The notes under the pieces were generated by a model. The model did not search any database. It was not told the origin of the DNA and was given only the letters and a program-made list of their open reading frames with translations. Below, in pieces: positions 1-11,124 of a stretch of 64,000 bases of DNA; the first letter of the stretch is position 1, and every line of letters starts with the position of its first letter. The translations under genes and the position numbers were made by a program. Source of the stretch: Eimeria necatrix (lineage: Eukaryota; Apicomplexa; Conoidasida; Eucoccidiorida; Eimeriidae); the NCBI RefSeq assembly GCF_000499385.1, contig NW_013653448.1:117000-180999 (forward strand), given 5' to 3'.

Positions 1-1470
1 GCCAAGGGCCCCCAAAGACTGCTGTTAACAGGGGCCTCTCTATGTGTTCAGAAGCCCTAGGCGGCACAGAGGCGTCCCAACTACGAAGGGAACTTGGGGG
101 GTAGCTACCAAAGCTTAGGGGCCTTTCAAGAGAGCTTGTGTGGCCGCCTTTGTCCGCGACCACTGGGCGCGGACCAGGGCCTGCTGATGAGAGATCTGCT
201 GATCTCCTGGTGGACGCGCTGACGAGGGCCGCACACTGCAGCAGAAGAAATGCAGCCGCTACTGTAGCTGCCCTGCGGAGGGGGCCCATTGCCAGGGGGC
301 CCTTCGCCGCAGTTTGCAGGAAACCGGGGGGCCTCCATGGCGGAGCTCTCTCCAGCCTTAGGCTGCTGGGTGGGTCCCTTGACTCATGGCTATTGCTGTC
401 TGTGAATACTTGTTGCGCCTGTCTCCGTCTGCTTTCTCTCATTTCTAGCTGTCTCCCAACGTCGCCCGACCTTGAGGCGACGGGAAGACGTATTAAAGCA
501 TCCAGACTCACGACCAACTATAAAAGACAAACACTTAATAAAAGGATGGCAGATTTTCAGGAGTTTCCCACAGCAGCAGCTACGGTCAACTATGTGCTCC
601 GGCTGACGAGCACCCCTGGGACATCATGGCAGCACGGGCGGCAGCAGCAGTTGCAACAGCAGCAACAGTAACACAAGCAGAGGCAGCTGGAGCAGTTTTT
701 GTCTTTTACATAGAGTTTTCCGTCTTTTCTTATACTTGGAAGGTTTGTCTACTGGCCTACGATGCAAGACGATGGCAAAAAAGACAGAGGCATTCTCCAC
801 TGCTGTACAGGCGCCTTGCACAGGCAATGCTGCACGACTGAGACGTGCCCAAGTGTGAACCTTAAAATAACATCTATTAACAGTAAAAGCTGTAATTAAG
901 GCTTTTATTATACGTTGTTTGTTAGACTATTAGGAAGGGAAAAGTTGAAAATACGCCTCAAAGGATTACCATGTGCTCGCAGTCGTCTCGGGTGTATCGA
1001 CATCTCAGGATGCGCACGGTGGAAGTTGCAAACCGTGAAGTCTACACCTCAAGTCATGATACTCAGCTTTAGATTAGAGCGCAAAGTGCTGAGCTTGAAA
1101 CACCAGCAATCTGAATTCTCTGCCTATATGAAGGTATCGTGGCCGCATTTTCATGGCCCCCGGCCACCGCCGAAAGGCCAGGACTTTGGGGTTGCCCTGG
1201 ATAGTGAAAGTACAAGAGTCGTCTATCTAAACAAGCATCCAGTCTATTTCGGCACTCATACCTTAGTTCTGGGCTCATTGGCGGGCAGCTTGAGCACCAA
1301 AAAGGCATCAGCTGCAGTGCGAAGTGTAGAGTAATCTGAGGCGGAGAAACAGACGAGCGAAGCGGAGGTGGAAACCAGAGAAAGAAGATTAAAAGACTGT
1401 CCGCAAACGCTTTGGGTAACAGAAAGAGCACCCACATCTTTGGAGGTGTGAAGTGGAGTAGAGTCCACTC
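1..1470. other. Stretch without a recognisable gene
   Basis: No open segment here shows a recognisable domain or convincing splice pattern. A plus-strand open frame at 138-671 begins at an ordinary ATG but has no domain I recognise and ends in a short CAG run (about 632-668) that gives a Gln tail. It lies directly downstream (by retroelement orientation) of the decayed minus-strand retroelement, but I could not see reverse transcriptase remnants in it. Confidence 0.5.
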
Positions 1471-1502
1471 GATCAATCCAGTGAAAGAACAGAGAACTCG
1501 TT

Positions 1503-1556
1503 AGATGGGGTCTTGCATAGGATAGAGGGCCCTCTATTCCATGCAAGATCCCATCT
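1503..1556. repeat. 54-bp near-perfect inverted repeat (cruciform-capable)
   Basis: Two arms of about 27 bp meet with no loop. The left arm begins AGATGGGGTCTTGCAT and the right arm ends ATGCAAGATCCCATCT; the centre is GAGGGCCCTC. Only two or three positions fail to pair. It lies at the 3' edge of the retroelement remnant. Confidence 0.75.
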
Positions 1557-1599
1557 ACGCGCCGGCACGATGACAGGTAAATAACTGCGTAAGTTGAAG

Positions 1600-2005
1600 G
1601 GGAACAGTGGGGTCGCCCCCTCAAAACCTTTGAGAACAGCAACCTTATGTTCAGTCAGCCAGTTCGGCCGCAGTACTGCGTCACAGGGAACAGGCCCTAC
1701 TAAGAAGTCTCCCGAGAAGCATGCATGCCCGCACCACTTCGCCAACCCCGTCACGACACGATCAACTGTTCACCAGTAGTTACTGTGAACGTATGCTCTT
1801 TTGGAAGTCGCCGCATCTGGAGTTGTAGCCGTTCGCCTGTTTCAGGACTAATAAAGCTTCTCGAGGCTACCGTGTTTAAGAGTGCCTTGCACAGACTTCC
1901 CGTCTCATCAGCTCGGAGTACCGCTGTCGCACCCACATAACGCAGTGTCCCCCCCTTTGTTGTAAATCTCCTTCGCACAAGTTTCCCGCCACCACTGCGA
2001 CACAA
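1600..2005 (-). pseudogene. Retropepsin-like protease remnant, catalytic motif lost
   Basis: Two overlapping minus-strand frames together cover a retroviral-type aspartic protease segment: ALLNTVASRSFIS aligns with the catalytic Asp-Thr/Ser-Gly loop, and FLVGPVPCDAVLRPNWL (near 1,690) matches the conserved later flap/core region. The catalytic Asp is replaced by Asn and the Gly by Val, and the frame shifts between the two parts. The protease is therefore inactive on two counts. Confidence 0.6.
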
Positions 2006-2392
2006 TTCCTGCTTCTTCTGACCTGTAGCCCTCTCCTGTTACCTCTGTCGGCTTCCCGCTGCTGTTCGTCCTCTCGCACGGGGCCGCTTCGCTTCGTATC
2101 GGTGCAGGCCCCAACTCCCACTGCTCCACTGATTGCTGCTGAGTCTTCTGCGCGTCCTCAGCCCCTGCATAAGCTCATTGCTCCGTATTATGTTGCTGCT
2201 TTCCCCTCTCTAGGGGTAGTGGAATGGCATTAGGGCACGTAGCTGCTGCACACACCACCTCCTTGTCATGGGTAACTGGCCTAGAATGTTTGGCTCCCAC
2301 CATGTCTAGGCCCTGTCGTTTAAATGTTCAGTCCTCTAATCGCTGGAACGTGTTGGTTGTCCACTGCTCCATCCGCTTGCCTCACTCCTCCC

Positions 2393-2562
2393 TCAGTTGT
2401 ATGTAGGACAGTCCCTAGCATAGTGTCGTACACCCCCACACTTCTTACAGGGCTCCCCCAGACACTTTGTATGCTCTTCTTTGCTGGGAAGGGCGTGTGC
2501 CTGATCTCCACGACCCAGACACTCGTAGCAACTCCCGGTTTTCCCCCCAGGCCAATTTCCAT
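2393..2562 (-). pseudogene. CCHC zinc-knuckle remnant of a retroelement
   Basis: The frame contains CKKCGGVRHYARDCP, a complete C-x2-C-x4-H-x4-C zinc knuckle as found at the end of gag nucleocapsid domains. It is preceded by a second, degenerate Cys box beginning CYECLGRGDQAH. The open frame extends upstream to about 2,800 without recognisable content. The knuckle lies between the gag-like and protease-like remnants, as expected for a gypsy-like element. Confidence 0.6.
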
Positions 2563-2972
2563 TCTCCTGGCTCCTATGGAGTCTACCCAGTATCTTAGCT
2601 TCGTGAAATCTAGCTACCGATGCTGCCGCTGGCTCCCACGAGGAATGCACCACCTGCCCATTACTGGTTATGAAGAGATAAATGCAGGCACTCCAATGGC
2701 GTTTGCTGGTGATCTTAAGAGAATAGCTAGCTGGTGACCTATAAGAGGCTAGCGCGCTGAACGAGCGCAGAAACTTCTTCCTAGTGACAAAGTAAGGCAA
2801 TTTATCACCGAGATAGCATGCGTAAACTAGAAGCGTCTGTAATTACCTTAAGATTGGGGCTGAGGATGACGCCGGCACCGGTGAAGTGCACAGCCCCGAC
2901 CGGGTCAAGAAAGCAGGAAAGCTTGATTGAAAAACTCGAAAGCTGACGGGTTATTGATTATTCGGTGTTATT

Positions 2973-3461
2973 TCATGCGCTATGTGTCAAATGTAGAGGA
3001 TTTGTCAGAAGGGCGCCTGATTCGTGCTCCAGGAAGCAACGTCGTAGCAGCAGAGAACGCTGTGCACTACAGTGAGTGTCCGTTGGTAGCCCTGTGCAAT
3101 AAAATCTTGCTAGCTCTTCTGCGGTAAACCCCACGCCACGCTCCGCTACAGCCGCAAACTGTTCCCTGTACTCCTTAGGATTTTCCTTCCACCGTACTTT
3201 AGCCAATTCCTTCGTCACTAGGGTCCGCGACATTATTTTGTCGACCAACAGCATTTGTTATACCTCCTTTCAGTCAATCAGATCGATGGTCCGTCGTAAA
3301 TACATCCAGCAAGCCAAAGCCTGGCCCACGAAGCGGCCAATAAGCGCACTTCTCCAGTTGCTGAGCTGTCGTCCCATTTGTGTGTACCGTCGTTCTATGA
3401 AAGCAACAAGAAGGCATGCATGGTGTTTCCGTCTTCGGAAAGTATGGGGGACGCTGCGCAT
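2973..3461 (-). pseudogene. gag-like remnant
   Basis: Two adjoining minus-strand frames carry the helical, Trp- and Arg-rich pattern of retrotransposon gag: one has WRSALIGRFVGQALACWMYL (near 3,330) and the other LAKVRWKENPKEYREQF and FTAEELARFYCTGLP (near 3,100-3,200). The first frame stops before the second starts, so at least one frameshift or deletion separates them. The next gag part, a zinc knuckle, follows downstream on the same strand. The call rests on composition, order and the neighbouring knuckle and protease. Confidence 0.55.
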
Positions 3462-3761
3462 GAAGCTCTGGGCACCTCCATAGCATTCTCCATTGCAATC
3501 ATCGTGGTGTTGAATTGTTCCTACCTAATGTACGCACTGTCCGCTGGCTGGTCGGCGTCATTGGGTAGAGATGTCACCTGTGGTGGTGCCTGCCTATTCC
3601 CTTGTGGTCGCTGTGTTGCGATGGGTTGTGAATCACTTCGGGCAGGTATTTTAGATTTAGCAAAACCTAGTTTACGAGAAAAAAATCCCGGAGCAGCCCA
3701 CAAATGTGGTGAACAGGGCTCTCCCCTGCTACACTTCGTAACATCCTTGCGCACCAACTGG

Positions 3762-4660
3762 GACCTCTACCGAATTCTCTACCTTCGACACGTATCTCAT
3801 GAAACAGCTTCAAATAAACAATATTCAATGATCCTCCAAGTCGATCCATCGAATCATCTTAAAAAGCCGAGAAATAAACAATTCTGACCCTCCTGATCGG
3901 TTGTCCCTCGTCCCAGTTCCCGCGTCACCGCAAACACTCCTAGCCTACACATGCTATCTTGCGTATAAATTGCCTTCGTTTATTATTAGTAATGAGCTGT
4001 TTGTGTTCTTCCAGCGTGCTAACCTCTAGAGGCCACCAGCAAGCTCCACTGTAAGTGCCTGTTCACTACAGGGAGCCCTCAGCAAATGGTGAATCTATGC
4101 ACTATCTCCAGCCACCACTGCCTACCCAACTGAAAAGGGCTGTCAGCGCCATAAAATATATGCCTGAAAGACTAAACTCAGGGCTAGACCGCCATTGCTC
4201 ACGAAGAACAAGACACACAGCACAGCTCAGCAATAGAGCCTGCGTAGAGGAGCCGCTAAAGCCTGGACCTAGAGCGCAACCTCAAGTCTAGAGGCATGCT
4301 GCGACCCCCAAAACCTAGCTATTGGCGCAATTCCACTAAACTCGAATACATTTTTAGTTTTTGTACATTGACCTTCATTTCTGTCTTCCGTTGTAAGCCC
4401 CCGATCGACTTGAGAGAGCCTTCCGGATCGCACCATCAGATCTATGAGGCTCCGGAGAGTTATGTGTCTTCTTTTGCAGGGGTGGCAAGAGGAACTTTGA
4501 GCCTGTGACAGGATACATTAAACTCTCTTGAATCGCGTGAGGAAGAGCTGCTCCAGCGGCAGCAGATGCTGTTGCCGTGGCTACAAGGGGAATTTGGGGG
4601 CTTCTGCGGCTCATCTTGGTCCTGCTGGTGCTGCTACTGTGTTAATTTTCCCTAATCGAA
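3762..4660. other. Stretch without a recognisable gene
   Basis: Only short open frames with no domain similarity were seen. No tandem array or RNA gene was recognised. Confidence 0.5.
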
Positions 4661-5617
4661 ATGGCTGGTCTGAGTCTGCACAATGACGCTGCTACCACAA
4701 CGGGATACGCCGTGGCTAGTGAGCCACGAGCGGCTGCAGCAGGAAATGCCGCAGCAGGTGCTGCAGGAACTGAAGCAGGCGATGATTGCCTGTCCGACGC
4801 AGTGTGTCTCCTTTCTTCTGGAACTGCAGCGGCGGAAGCAGCGCTTTCCCTGCTGCCCAAATTGCCGGGGCCCTTATCTGTTTTTGAAGGACCCCTAGCA
4901 GACCTGTGGTTTCTCTGTTTCGAACTCTTCTGCTGCCGCTTGTCTTTATCTCCATATCAGGTTCAACACCGGCTACAAGGTGCCTTGGGGTCGATATTGG
5001 AGCGCAACGCTGAGGAACCTCTGACAGGTGCACTGGGAGCTACTTGCGGATTTGCGTTTCTATCATACAGAGAAGCACGTGCTCTTGTGCTGCGGCGGGC
5101 ATTCCCGAGCCAGGGGGCTGCCCGTGTTGCTGCTGCTGCTGCAGATCTACGCGGCAAGAATTTGCACCCACGAGAAGCCGTCGGCATGCTGCTGCTATTG
5201 CAGTTGCTGCATCGCCGGGCCCAAAGGGTGTATGCGCTCTATGAAAGGGCGCCTCAGAAGCCCCTTGCGCACAACACCCTCATCAGCATTTTGCTGGAAG
5301 CGCTCAGGCCAGCCGAAGCATCTGCTGCTTCTGCACTGCAGAAGACACTGCAGCAGCAACGCTTGCAGCCCTCTTTTGAGGCTTTTGGAAGCTTTTTGCT
5401 CCTGGCCACTGAAGGCCCCTGGAAGAGCCTGGTGCCATGTGCTGGGGGTCTCCCTCAGGGGCCTCCCAGACGGTTGCCTTCACCCACGAACTTCTCAGCT
5501 TCTTCTGTCAAGAAAAGGCCTCTAGAAGAAGAACAGACTTCTATATCTGCATCCCGGCGACGCGTTCTTCACCATGTGGGGGACACCCACAGCCGAAGCG
5601 CTTTCGAGAGTTTGTAG
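4661..5617 (+). CDS. Possible Ala/Leu-rich protein of unknown function
   Basis: An uninterrupted 318-codon frame begins at an ATG following an in-frame stop region. The N-terminal 60 residues are Ala/Gly-rich and low-complexity. From about residue 100 the product looks more protein-like, with amphipathic helices such as VQHRLQGALGSILERNAEE and REAVGMLLLLQLLHRRAQR, then a basic Ser-rich tail containing KKRPLEEE. I recognise no family. An overlapping frame at 4,683-4,898 is also helical (VSHERLQQEMPQQVLQELK), so an alternative spliced model joining it to the acceptor-like site before 4,961 is possible, but I found no phase-consistent donor. Confidence 0.4.
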   Translation: MAGLSLHNDAATTTGYAVASEPRAAAAGNAAAGAAGTEAGDDCLSDAVCLLSSGTAAAEAALSLLPKLPGPLSVFEGPLADLWFLCFELFCCRLSLSPYQVQHRLQGALGSILERNAEEPLTGALGATCGFAFLSYREARALVLRRAFPSQGAARVAAAAADLRGKNLHPREAVGMLLLLQLLHRRAQRVYALYERAPQKPLAHNTLISILLEALRPAEASAASALQKTLQQQRLQPSFEAFGSFLLLATEGPWKSLVPCAGGLPQGPPRRLPSPTNFSASSVKKRPLEEEQTSISASRRRVLHHVGDTHSRSAFESL

Positions 5618-5619
5618 GT

Positions 5620-6905
5620 TTGGAGAGCTCCATAGAAGCCACTCAGGTGGATTAAAGAGGGAGCTTTAGACCTACAGCTGGCCTAGCGAGCCGCTGAAGG
5701 TGTTTGGACTATACCATCGGGCTTGCCTTGGTGTTCACTGCTCGTGCAGACTGCTGTTCAGAGCAGTAGCAGAAGCAGCAGCAGCCGCAGCCGTGGCAGC
5801 ACTTCTACCTTCAAGTGCACGCATGCGACGAATATGGCAAGCCCGAGATCGAACAGCGCAAATGCAGTTCAGCTGCAGTTGCTGCTGCAGCTGTTTTCGT
5901 TGCTGCTTGGTGAAAGACTGTCTTCCTGTCTTCAATAGTATGCAAACCACCCATCTACACTGATGGGCCGTGAAGGGTGATCGTGTTTGGGCAAGTGATC
6001 TCACGCGTAGGGGCCCAGAAGGCCTGCATGTCTATCTGTAGACGTCTGATGTGCCTTCGTGAGGGCCCTTGGGGTATCGATGCGAACATGAGCGCTACAA
6101 AAGGGATGCCCCAAGAGCATATGAGTAAAGATCTATCCGCAGTGAGGCTTTACTCCAGAGCAGGGGAGCTCCCTGCTATCGTCTGCGAGGGAGGGTCTCG
6201 ATGGAGAGCCTTGGGCTCTCCTATGGAGCTCAGAGGGCACTGTCTCACGCACAGGACCTTCGTAGCAGCTCTTCTCTTCTTCAGTAACTGAGTACTAAGG
6301 AAGCTGATTGAATACTAAGGAAGGTGCACTCTTCTGCTGTGAAACCGTCCAAGTGACATCGCACATCTCCTTAGAGGGCCCTTTAGAGTGGCCCCTCTTT
6401 CCACATTTTGAGTTTGAAGAAACAGACTCAAGCTGCTACGAAAAGCACCTCATCGTTTCATGTTTCTTCCCAGGTGCCGATGACACTACTTTTGGCTGCA
6501 GCCAGAGGCAACAGTACTTTCAACATATATATGAGGCCCCCAGTTGCATTCTAGGGTTAACAGCCTTAACCGATAGTCTGCAGTAGTGCTTACGGCAGCT
6601 GACACCTCTAACAGGGTTTGCCTCCACAGTGTATGCACAAAAATGTGAATCTCGTGAGTTAGCTGACCGCGCTGCTGTCCCTTTCTGTCAGGCAAGGTGC
6701 ACCGCTTCTTTGAAGAAGTCCCGTTTTTATCAAGACACAGGAGCCCTCTTCAGACTCCGACTTGTTTGCACTACGCTCAATCTCCAGAGGGCTCTGCGCC
6801 TGCCCTTGCGGACAGCCACTGGGGGGGGGCAGTGGTGGACTGCGGCGCTTCGGCATCCATATGGCAGTTCTCAAGGCTCAGTAGGAATAAAACGCCTCTG
6901 TAACG
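5620..6905. other. Intergenic stretch, no recognised gene
   Basis: Short frames only. A small interrupted CAG run occurs near 5,765-5,800. A G run lies at about 6,824-6,830. This stretch lies between the plus-strand ORF ending at 5,617 and the 3' end of the minus-strand coiled-coil gene, so it should contain the latter's 3' UTR. Confidence 0.5.
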
Positions 6906-6908
6906 CGT

Positions 6909-9755
6909 TTAGGGGTTCTTTTTCGGGATTTTCCCCCCTAAAGTATTTAGATGTAACCGGGGTATTTGTGGCTTCGGCGAAGGTCCTTCTAGAAGGGTTC
7001 CAGGAGGAACGTCAGGTAACTCGGATTGATTGCCAGTCTGTCTCTCCTCTGAGTGCCGCCTAAGGGCCTGGGGTGGTGCGGGCCCACCTAGAGCTTGAGG
7101 CGGTGAGGGCCCACCGGGAGGCCTCGCTAAATTAGACGGCTTGGGGGGGCCCACCTTGCTGACGGAGCTTTTCTGTGAAAGCCCTTCCGGGAGGTCCCCG
7201 CTAGGCTGCGGAGGGAGAGCAGCAGGAAGTCCCTGACCCTTCGGACCTGTCTTCAGGAGCCCCTCCTTGCCGGACGTTGCAGACATTCCAGTTGATCCCT
7301 CGCCCATCTTTCGGGTTTCCGTGGCAGAAGCCTCGTGGGGAACAACAGCAGCCCTAGCATCACCGGGAGTGGACGTAGCAGCAACTGCGGCAGATGCACG
7401 CCTCTTTGCAGCAAGGGCTTTGGTGTCAAGGCTCGCCTTTCCAAATGCCACTATTGCTGAGTCCCTAAGACGGCTGGTCGATTCGGGAGTCGACGGCTTG
7501 GGACTTTTCGGAGGCCCGTGTGCTGCTGTTGCTGCTGCTGTTGCTGCTTTTGCCGCTGTTGCTGTTGTTGTTGCACTTGCCGCTGTCGCCGTTGTTGCTA
7601 TTTTTGCAGCTGTTGCTGTTGTTGCTGCTCCTGCTGCTTCGTTTGCTGGGAGACCCATCTGCTGCAACAAAGCCACAGGGAGGGTTTGTTCCTCTGGCAC
7701 ATTTGAACATGTCTCTTTCGGCCCCACTGGTGCCTTCAGAGGAGGAGGCGCGGCCTTGCCGTCTTGCTGTAAGCCGCTTTCTTTGTCGCTCACGGGCCCC
7801 ACTGCGCCCACAGGGGGCTTTTCAGCGAGTACATTGGGCGAGCCCTCAACGCGCTGCAAAGGCTGAGGGGTTCCCCTGGTGGGTGAGCCCACCTTTCCTG
7901 GGGGTGGACTCATCCCGCTGGGAGGTGGCTCACCTTTTGCATTTGGTATATTAGCACTTGACTTTGGCTGCGCCTCTTTGCTCGTAGTGGACTGTTTTGA
8001 GGAAAGAACAGGAGCGCCTCCATTCACTTTTCCAGGGCCGCCAAGGCTAGGCTTTGACACGCCCAGCTTCGCTGAAGAGGAGCCTTCCATTTGCTGCTCT
8101 GGAGAAGGCTGTTTTGTTGGCGGTGAAAACTTCTGGTCTTGGGGAGGCCTTTCTGGAAGACACCCTTGGGCCTCTTTCAGAACCCCTGGACTCTTTTCTA
8201 GTGAGTCTTCGGCTCCTTTTTCTGGAGAAGCGCCTTGAGATTTCTTTGGAAGGGGGCATAGACGCTTCTCTATGAGCACCGCTGAGCTTTTCTCTGAAGC
8301 CTTTTCTTGGGGTTTCTCTGGGGCGTCCCCCTGAGTCTTCACTGGTGGGCCTTTTGAAGATGTCTTTGAGGCGTTTTCTGGGTATTTTTTTTGAGGAGCC
8401 CCTGGGAGTTTCTTTGGGGGACTTCCTGAATGCTTCTCTGAAGTTACTTCTGAATGCTTCTCTGATCCGCCCCCTGGATACTTTTTGGAAATTCCCTGTA
8501 GAAGATTTTCTGAGGGACCACTTGAATGGGTTTCTGGGGGTCCTGGTTCTTTCTTTGAAAGAGGCCCTGAATGCTTCTTCACAGGTGCCACTGGATTTTG
8601 CTCTGAAGACCCCTTTGCAGGTGCTTGTCGCACGGGTAGAGAAGAATCCGCTTTGCTATGCTCTGAGCTCCCCTGAGCTGAGCTTCCTTCACTCTCGCGG
8701 CCCCGTGGTGCTGGTGTGCAGCTCTGTGGAGGCTTCGAGTGCTTGCCCTCTGGTGAGGAAAGACCCGCAGTGGGCGGCTCCGCGAAATCCGCTTCGGTTG
8801 CATTTGGAGGCGAAGAAGGCGGAGCTTTGAGTGATCCCTCTCTGGGGCTTTTGGTGAAACCAGCCCCTGGCGGGACGAGTTCCTCTCCTGTAGAACGCTC
8901 ACAGGAATGCACATGCCATTCGCTTGCTGCTAATGCTGCTTGAATAGCTGGTTCCAGTTTCGCTACTTCTAGTAGTGCTGCTGACAAGCTCACACACAAA
9001 GTCCTTAAGGCATTTCGTTCTTACCTTTTGGAGGGTGCGAGGGGCCCTGTTTTGCGCTCTCTTTACTTGTGGCGTTATCTTTGGGGCCATTTTTGCGAAT
9101 TGCGTTATCCACTCCCCTTGCCGCCATGTCGCTGCTGAGTTTGCTGCGGTGCACATAAACCACCGCTTTCGCAAGGGCGACATCGGCTGATTGAAGGACC
9201 TTCTGAACACTGTCCCGGCGTCTCCTTGAGCTGGGACTGCTGCCGGGGCTGTACCCGATGGGAGGAGACCCCAGAGGTGAACTTCCTGAGCTGCTGCTGC
9301 TGCTGCCGTTGCTGCGACTACGGCTGCGCAGAAGCGCTTCCTGCAATTGAGCCGCTCTCTGTTCCGCTGCTTGCAACATCGTCTGAAATGTCTGTACGTC
9401 TTTATTCCTTTCTTCCTCTTTCATCTGGGCCCGCAATTCAGCAGCAGCGCACTTCACCTTCAAAGCCTCTGCTTCGCTCCGCAGGGCCTCCAACAGAGCC
9501 TGCTGCTCCCGGTGCTGCTTTTGGTGGTCCAGAAGCTGTTCTTGGTGTTTTTGGTGTTGCTGCTGTTGCTGCTCGTGCTGCTCTTGCTGCTGCTGTAGCA
9601 GTAATTGCTGCTGCTGCTGTAGTGCCTCCAGTTCTCGTACCCGACACCTTGACTCTTTCACGAGATGCTCCAATGCGTCCGACTGACCTTTCAGCGCAGC
9701 TACCTGAGCCTGAGACTCAGCAAGCTCCTGCAGCAATTGTTGCTGTTGCTGCTGT

Positions 9756-9787
<32 letters not shown>

Positions 9788-11121
9788 CTGTTGGGATGAA
9801 TGCACTAAAGCTGCCAGATCGGCCTCCAGCCGGTGCTTGTCCTCCTCGAGGGCAGCTAAACGGCGCTGTGCCTGATGGTGAGACCAATGAAAAGGCGAAA
9901 AAACAAAAAAGGAAATGCCCTGGCAACGAAGCATGCATGGCCACAGTGCTGAGTGGCAGCAACATAACCAAGAATGCATCAATATATGTCAAGCGGAGGC
10001 AGGTGCACACAGCACGTGCCCACAGAAAGTATGGGAGCTGTAAGAGACTCTTAACGAAAGGTGGCGAGGAAGAAAAAGCTCTGATTGATACCATGGTTAA
10101 ACACCCACTGCCTCTGCTTCCTTTTGGTGCGCATGGCAAGCAGCAACAGCGCGCTGGAGTTTCTCCTCGTTGCTGTTGCAGCTACTGCATCTCTCCTCCA
10201 GCAGCGCTCTCCACAGTCTGCCCTTCTCTCCCGCCAGTCTCTTCTGCGCTCGAATAGATTCATTCAGCTGAAACGCACACAACACTCTGGCACTCAAATA
10301 ACCTGGCAACATACTTCCAATGCTGGCTAGACAGCCAGAGGCCACTGACAACAGCCATTCAAAGCAGTCGCCGCTGTTGGGATTGGCAGCAGCAGCAACA
10401 ACACAAGCAGCAGCAGCATAGCGAAACACGAAACGCTGCATTTTCCGCAGCAGTGTCGCTGCTGGAATTTCCAGAGAGGCCCAAGGAAGCCAAGCTGCTT
10501 CTACTGAAGCAGGAGAGCTGGCTGGCATGTACTGCGCGCCTGGCCTCTGACGGTCTTGAGAGGCTTCTAGCAAGAGCGCTGCCGCGGAGAATTGTGTATT
10601 TTACGTTCCTCCGATGCCCTTTCTGCTGGTGCAAGTGCTGCTTTCGTTGCTGCGGCCTTTGCTCTAAACTTGAAGCCCGCCCGTTCGAAATCCAAAGCAC
10701 CATTAACTCGCAGCTGCACCCAGCTTGTGCAGTGTTCAGTACCTTCTGTACGAGGCTCACAGACTCCGCCTGGGCCTGAAGAAGCTGCCTTTCTTTGTCA
10801 GTTCCCGGCCGCCAGGGGCACGGCACAACCTCCATGAGTTTGGTGGTTTGCTGCACGCGCAGAAACGCCGAACTGTGAGTCCTTCATGCAAGAATAAAAA
10901 GTTTGTCCATACGCAACAGTCCAAAGAAGCCTAGCTATGTCATAACCTGCCCAAAAGGAGGGTGCACGCAGGGACTCGTGAGAGCGCCAGCGAGAAACGT
11001 AAGCAAAAGAAAATTGGCCTTACGCCCCCAGGGTGGGACTGTGGTTAGTGGCATCTTGAGGGCCTTCGCTCACCTGTAAGGCGCTATATTCCAGCTGTAA
11101 TCTGGCCAGCTGCATGCACAT
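6909..11121 (-). CDS. Coiled-coil, Gln- and Pro-rich protein (five-exon model)
   Basis: I join five minus-strand exons: 11121-11074, 10850-10743, 10267-10109, 9871-9025 and 8887-6909. All junctions have GT donors, AG acceptors and matching phase, giving about 1,046 residues. Exons 1-4 form heptad-rich coiled coil (for example LNESIRAQKRLAGEKGRLW and RRLAALEEDKHRLEADLAAL) interrupted by a run of about 19 Gln and a second Gln/His block. After an Arg/Ser segment (RSRSRSNGSSSSSSGSS) the last exon is almost entirely low-complexity Pro/Ser/Lys/Gly, with irregular repeats such as SEKHSGSPPKKLPG and an Ala/Thr stretch from CTG-type DNA. I recognise no family; a structural or scaffold role is only a guess. 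The ATG at 11,121 gives a short first exon ending LQLEYSALQ, and further upstream exons cannot be excluded. Confidence 0.6.
9735..9793. repeat. CTG/CAG triplet run coding for poly-Gln
   Basis: A (CTG)n/(CAG)n run with TTG interruptions lies inside exon 4 of the minus-strand coiled-coil gene and is read there as about 19 consecutive Gln. It is the longest pure triplet run in the first 35 kb. Confidence 0.85.
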
Positions 11122-11124
11122 ATG

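Larger units (their letters stand above)
1473..3500 (-). mobile_element. Decayed gypsy/chromovirus-like LTR retroelement fragment (gag-zinc knuckle-protease)
   Basis: Read on the minus strand, successive short frames give, in the expected order, a gag-like helical segment (about 3,460-2,970), a CCHC zinc knuckle (about 2,520-2,395) and a retropepsin-like segment (about 2,005-1,600). The reading frame changes between the parts and several stops interrupt it. The order and spacing match the start of a Ty3/gypsy-type polyprotein, a class reported in Eimeria. Reverse transcriptase, RNase H and integrase were not seen, and no LTR pair was identified. A near-perfect inverted repeat (1,503-1,556) lies at the 3' side of the remnant. 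This is a dead copy, not a functional element. Confidence 0.65.

Noticed and set aside
138..671. A 177-codon plus-strand frame at the window start as a gene
   Set aside because: It begins at an ATG but the product has no recognisable domain, and its C-terminal Gln tail comes from a CAG run.
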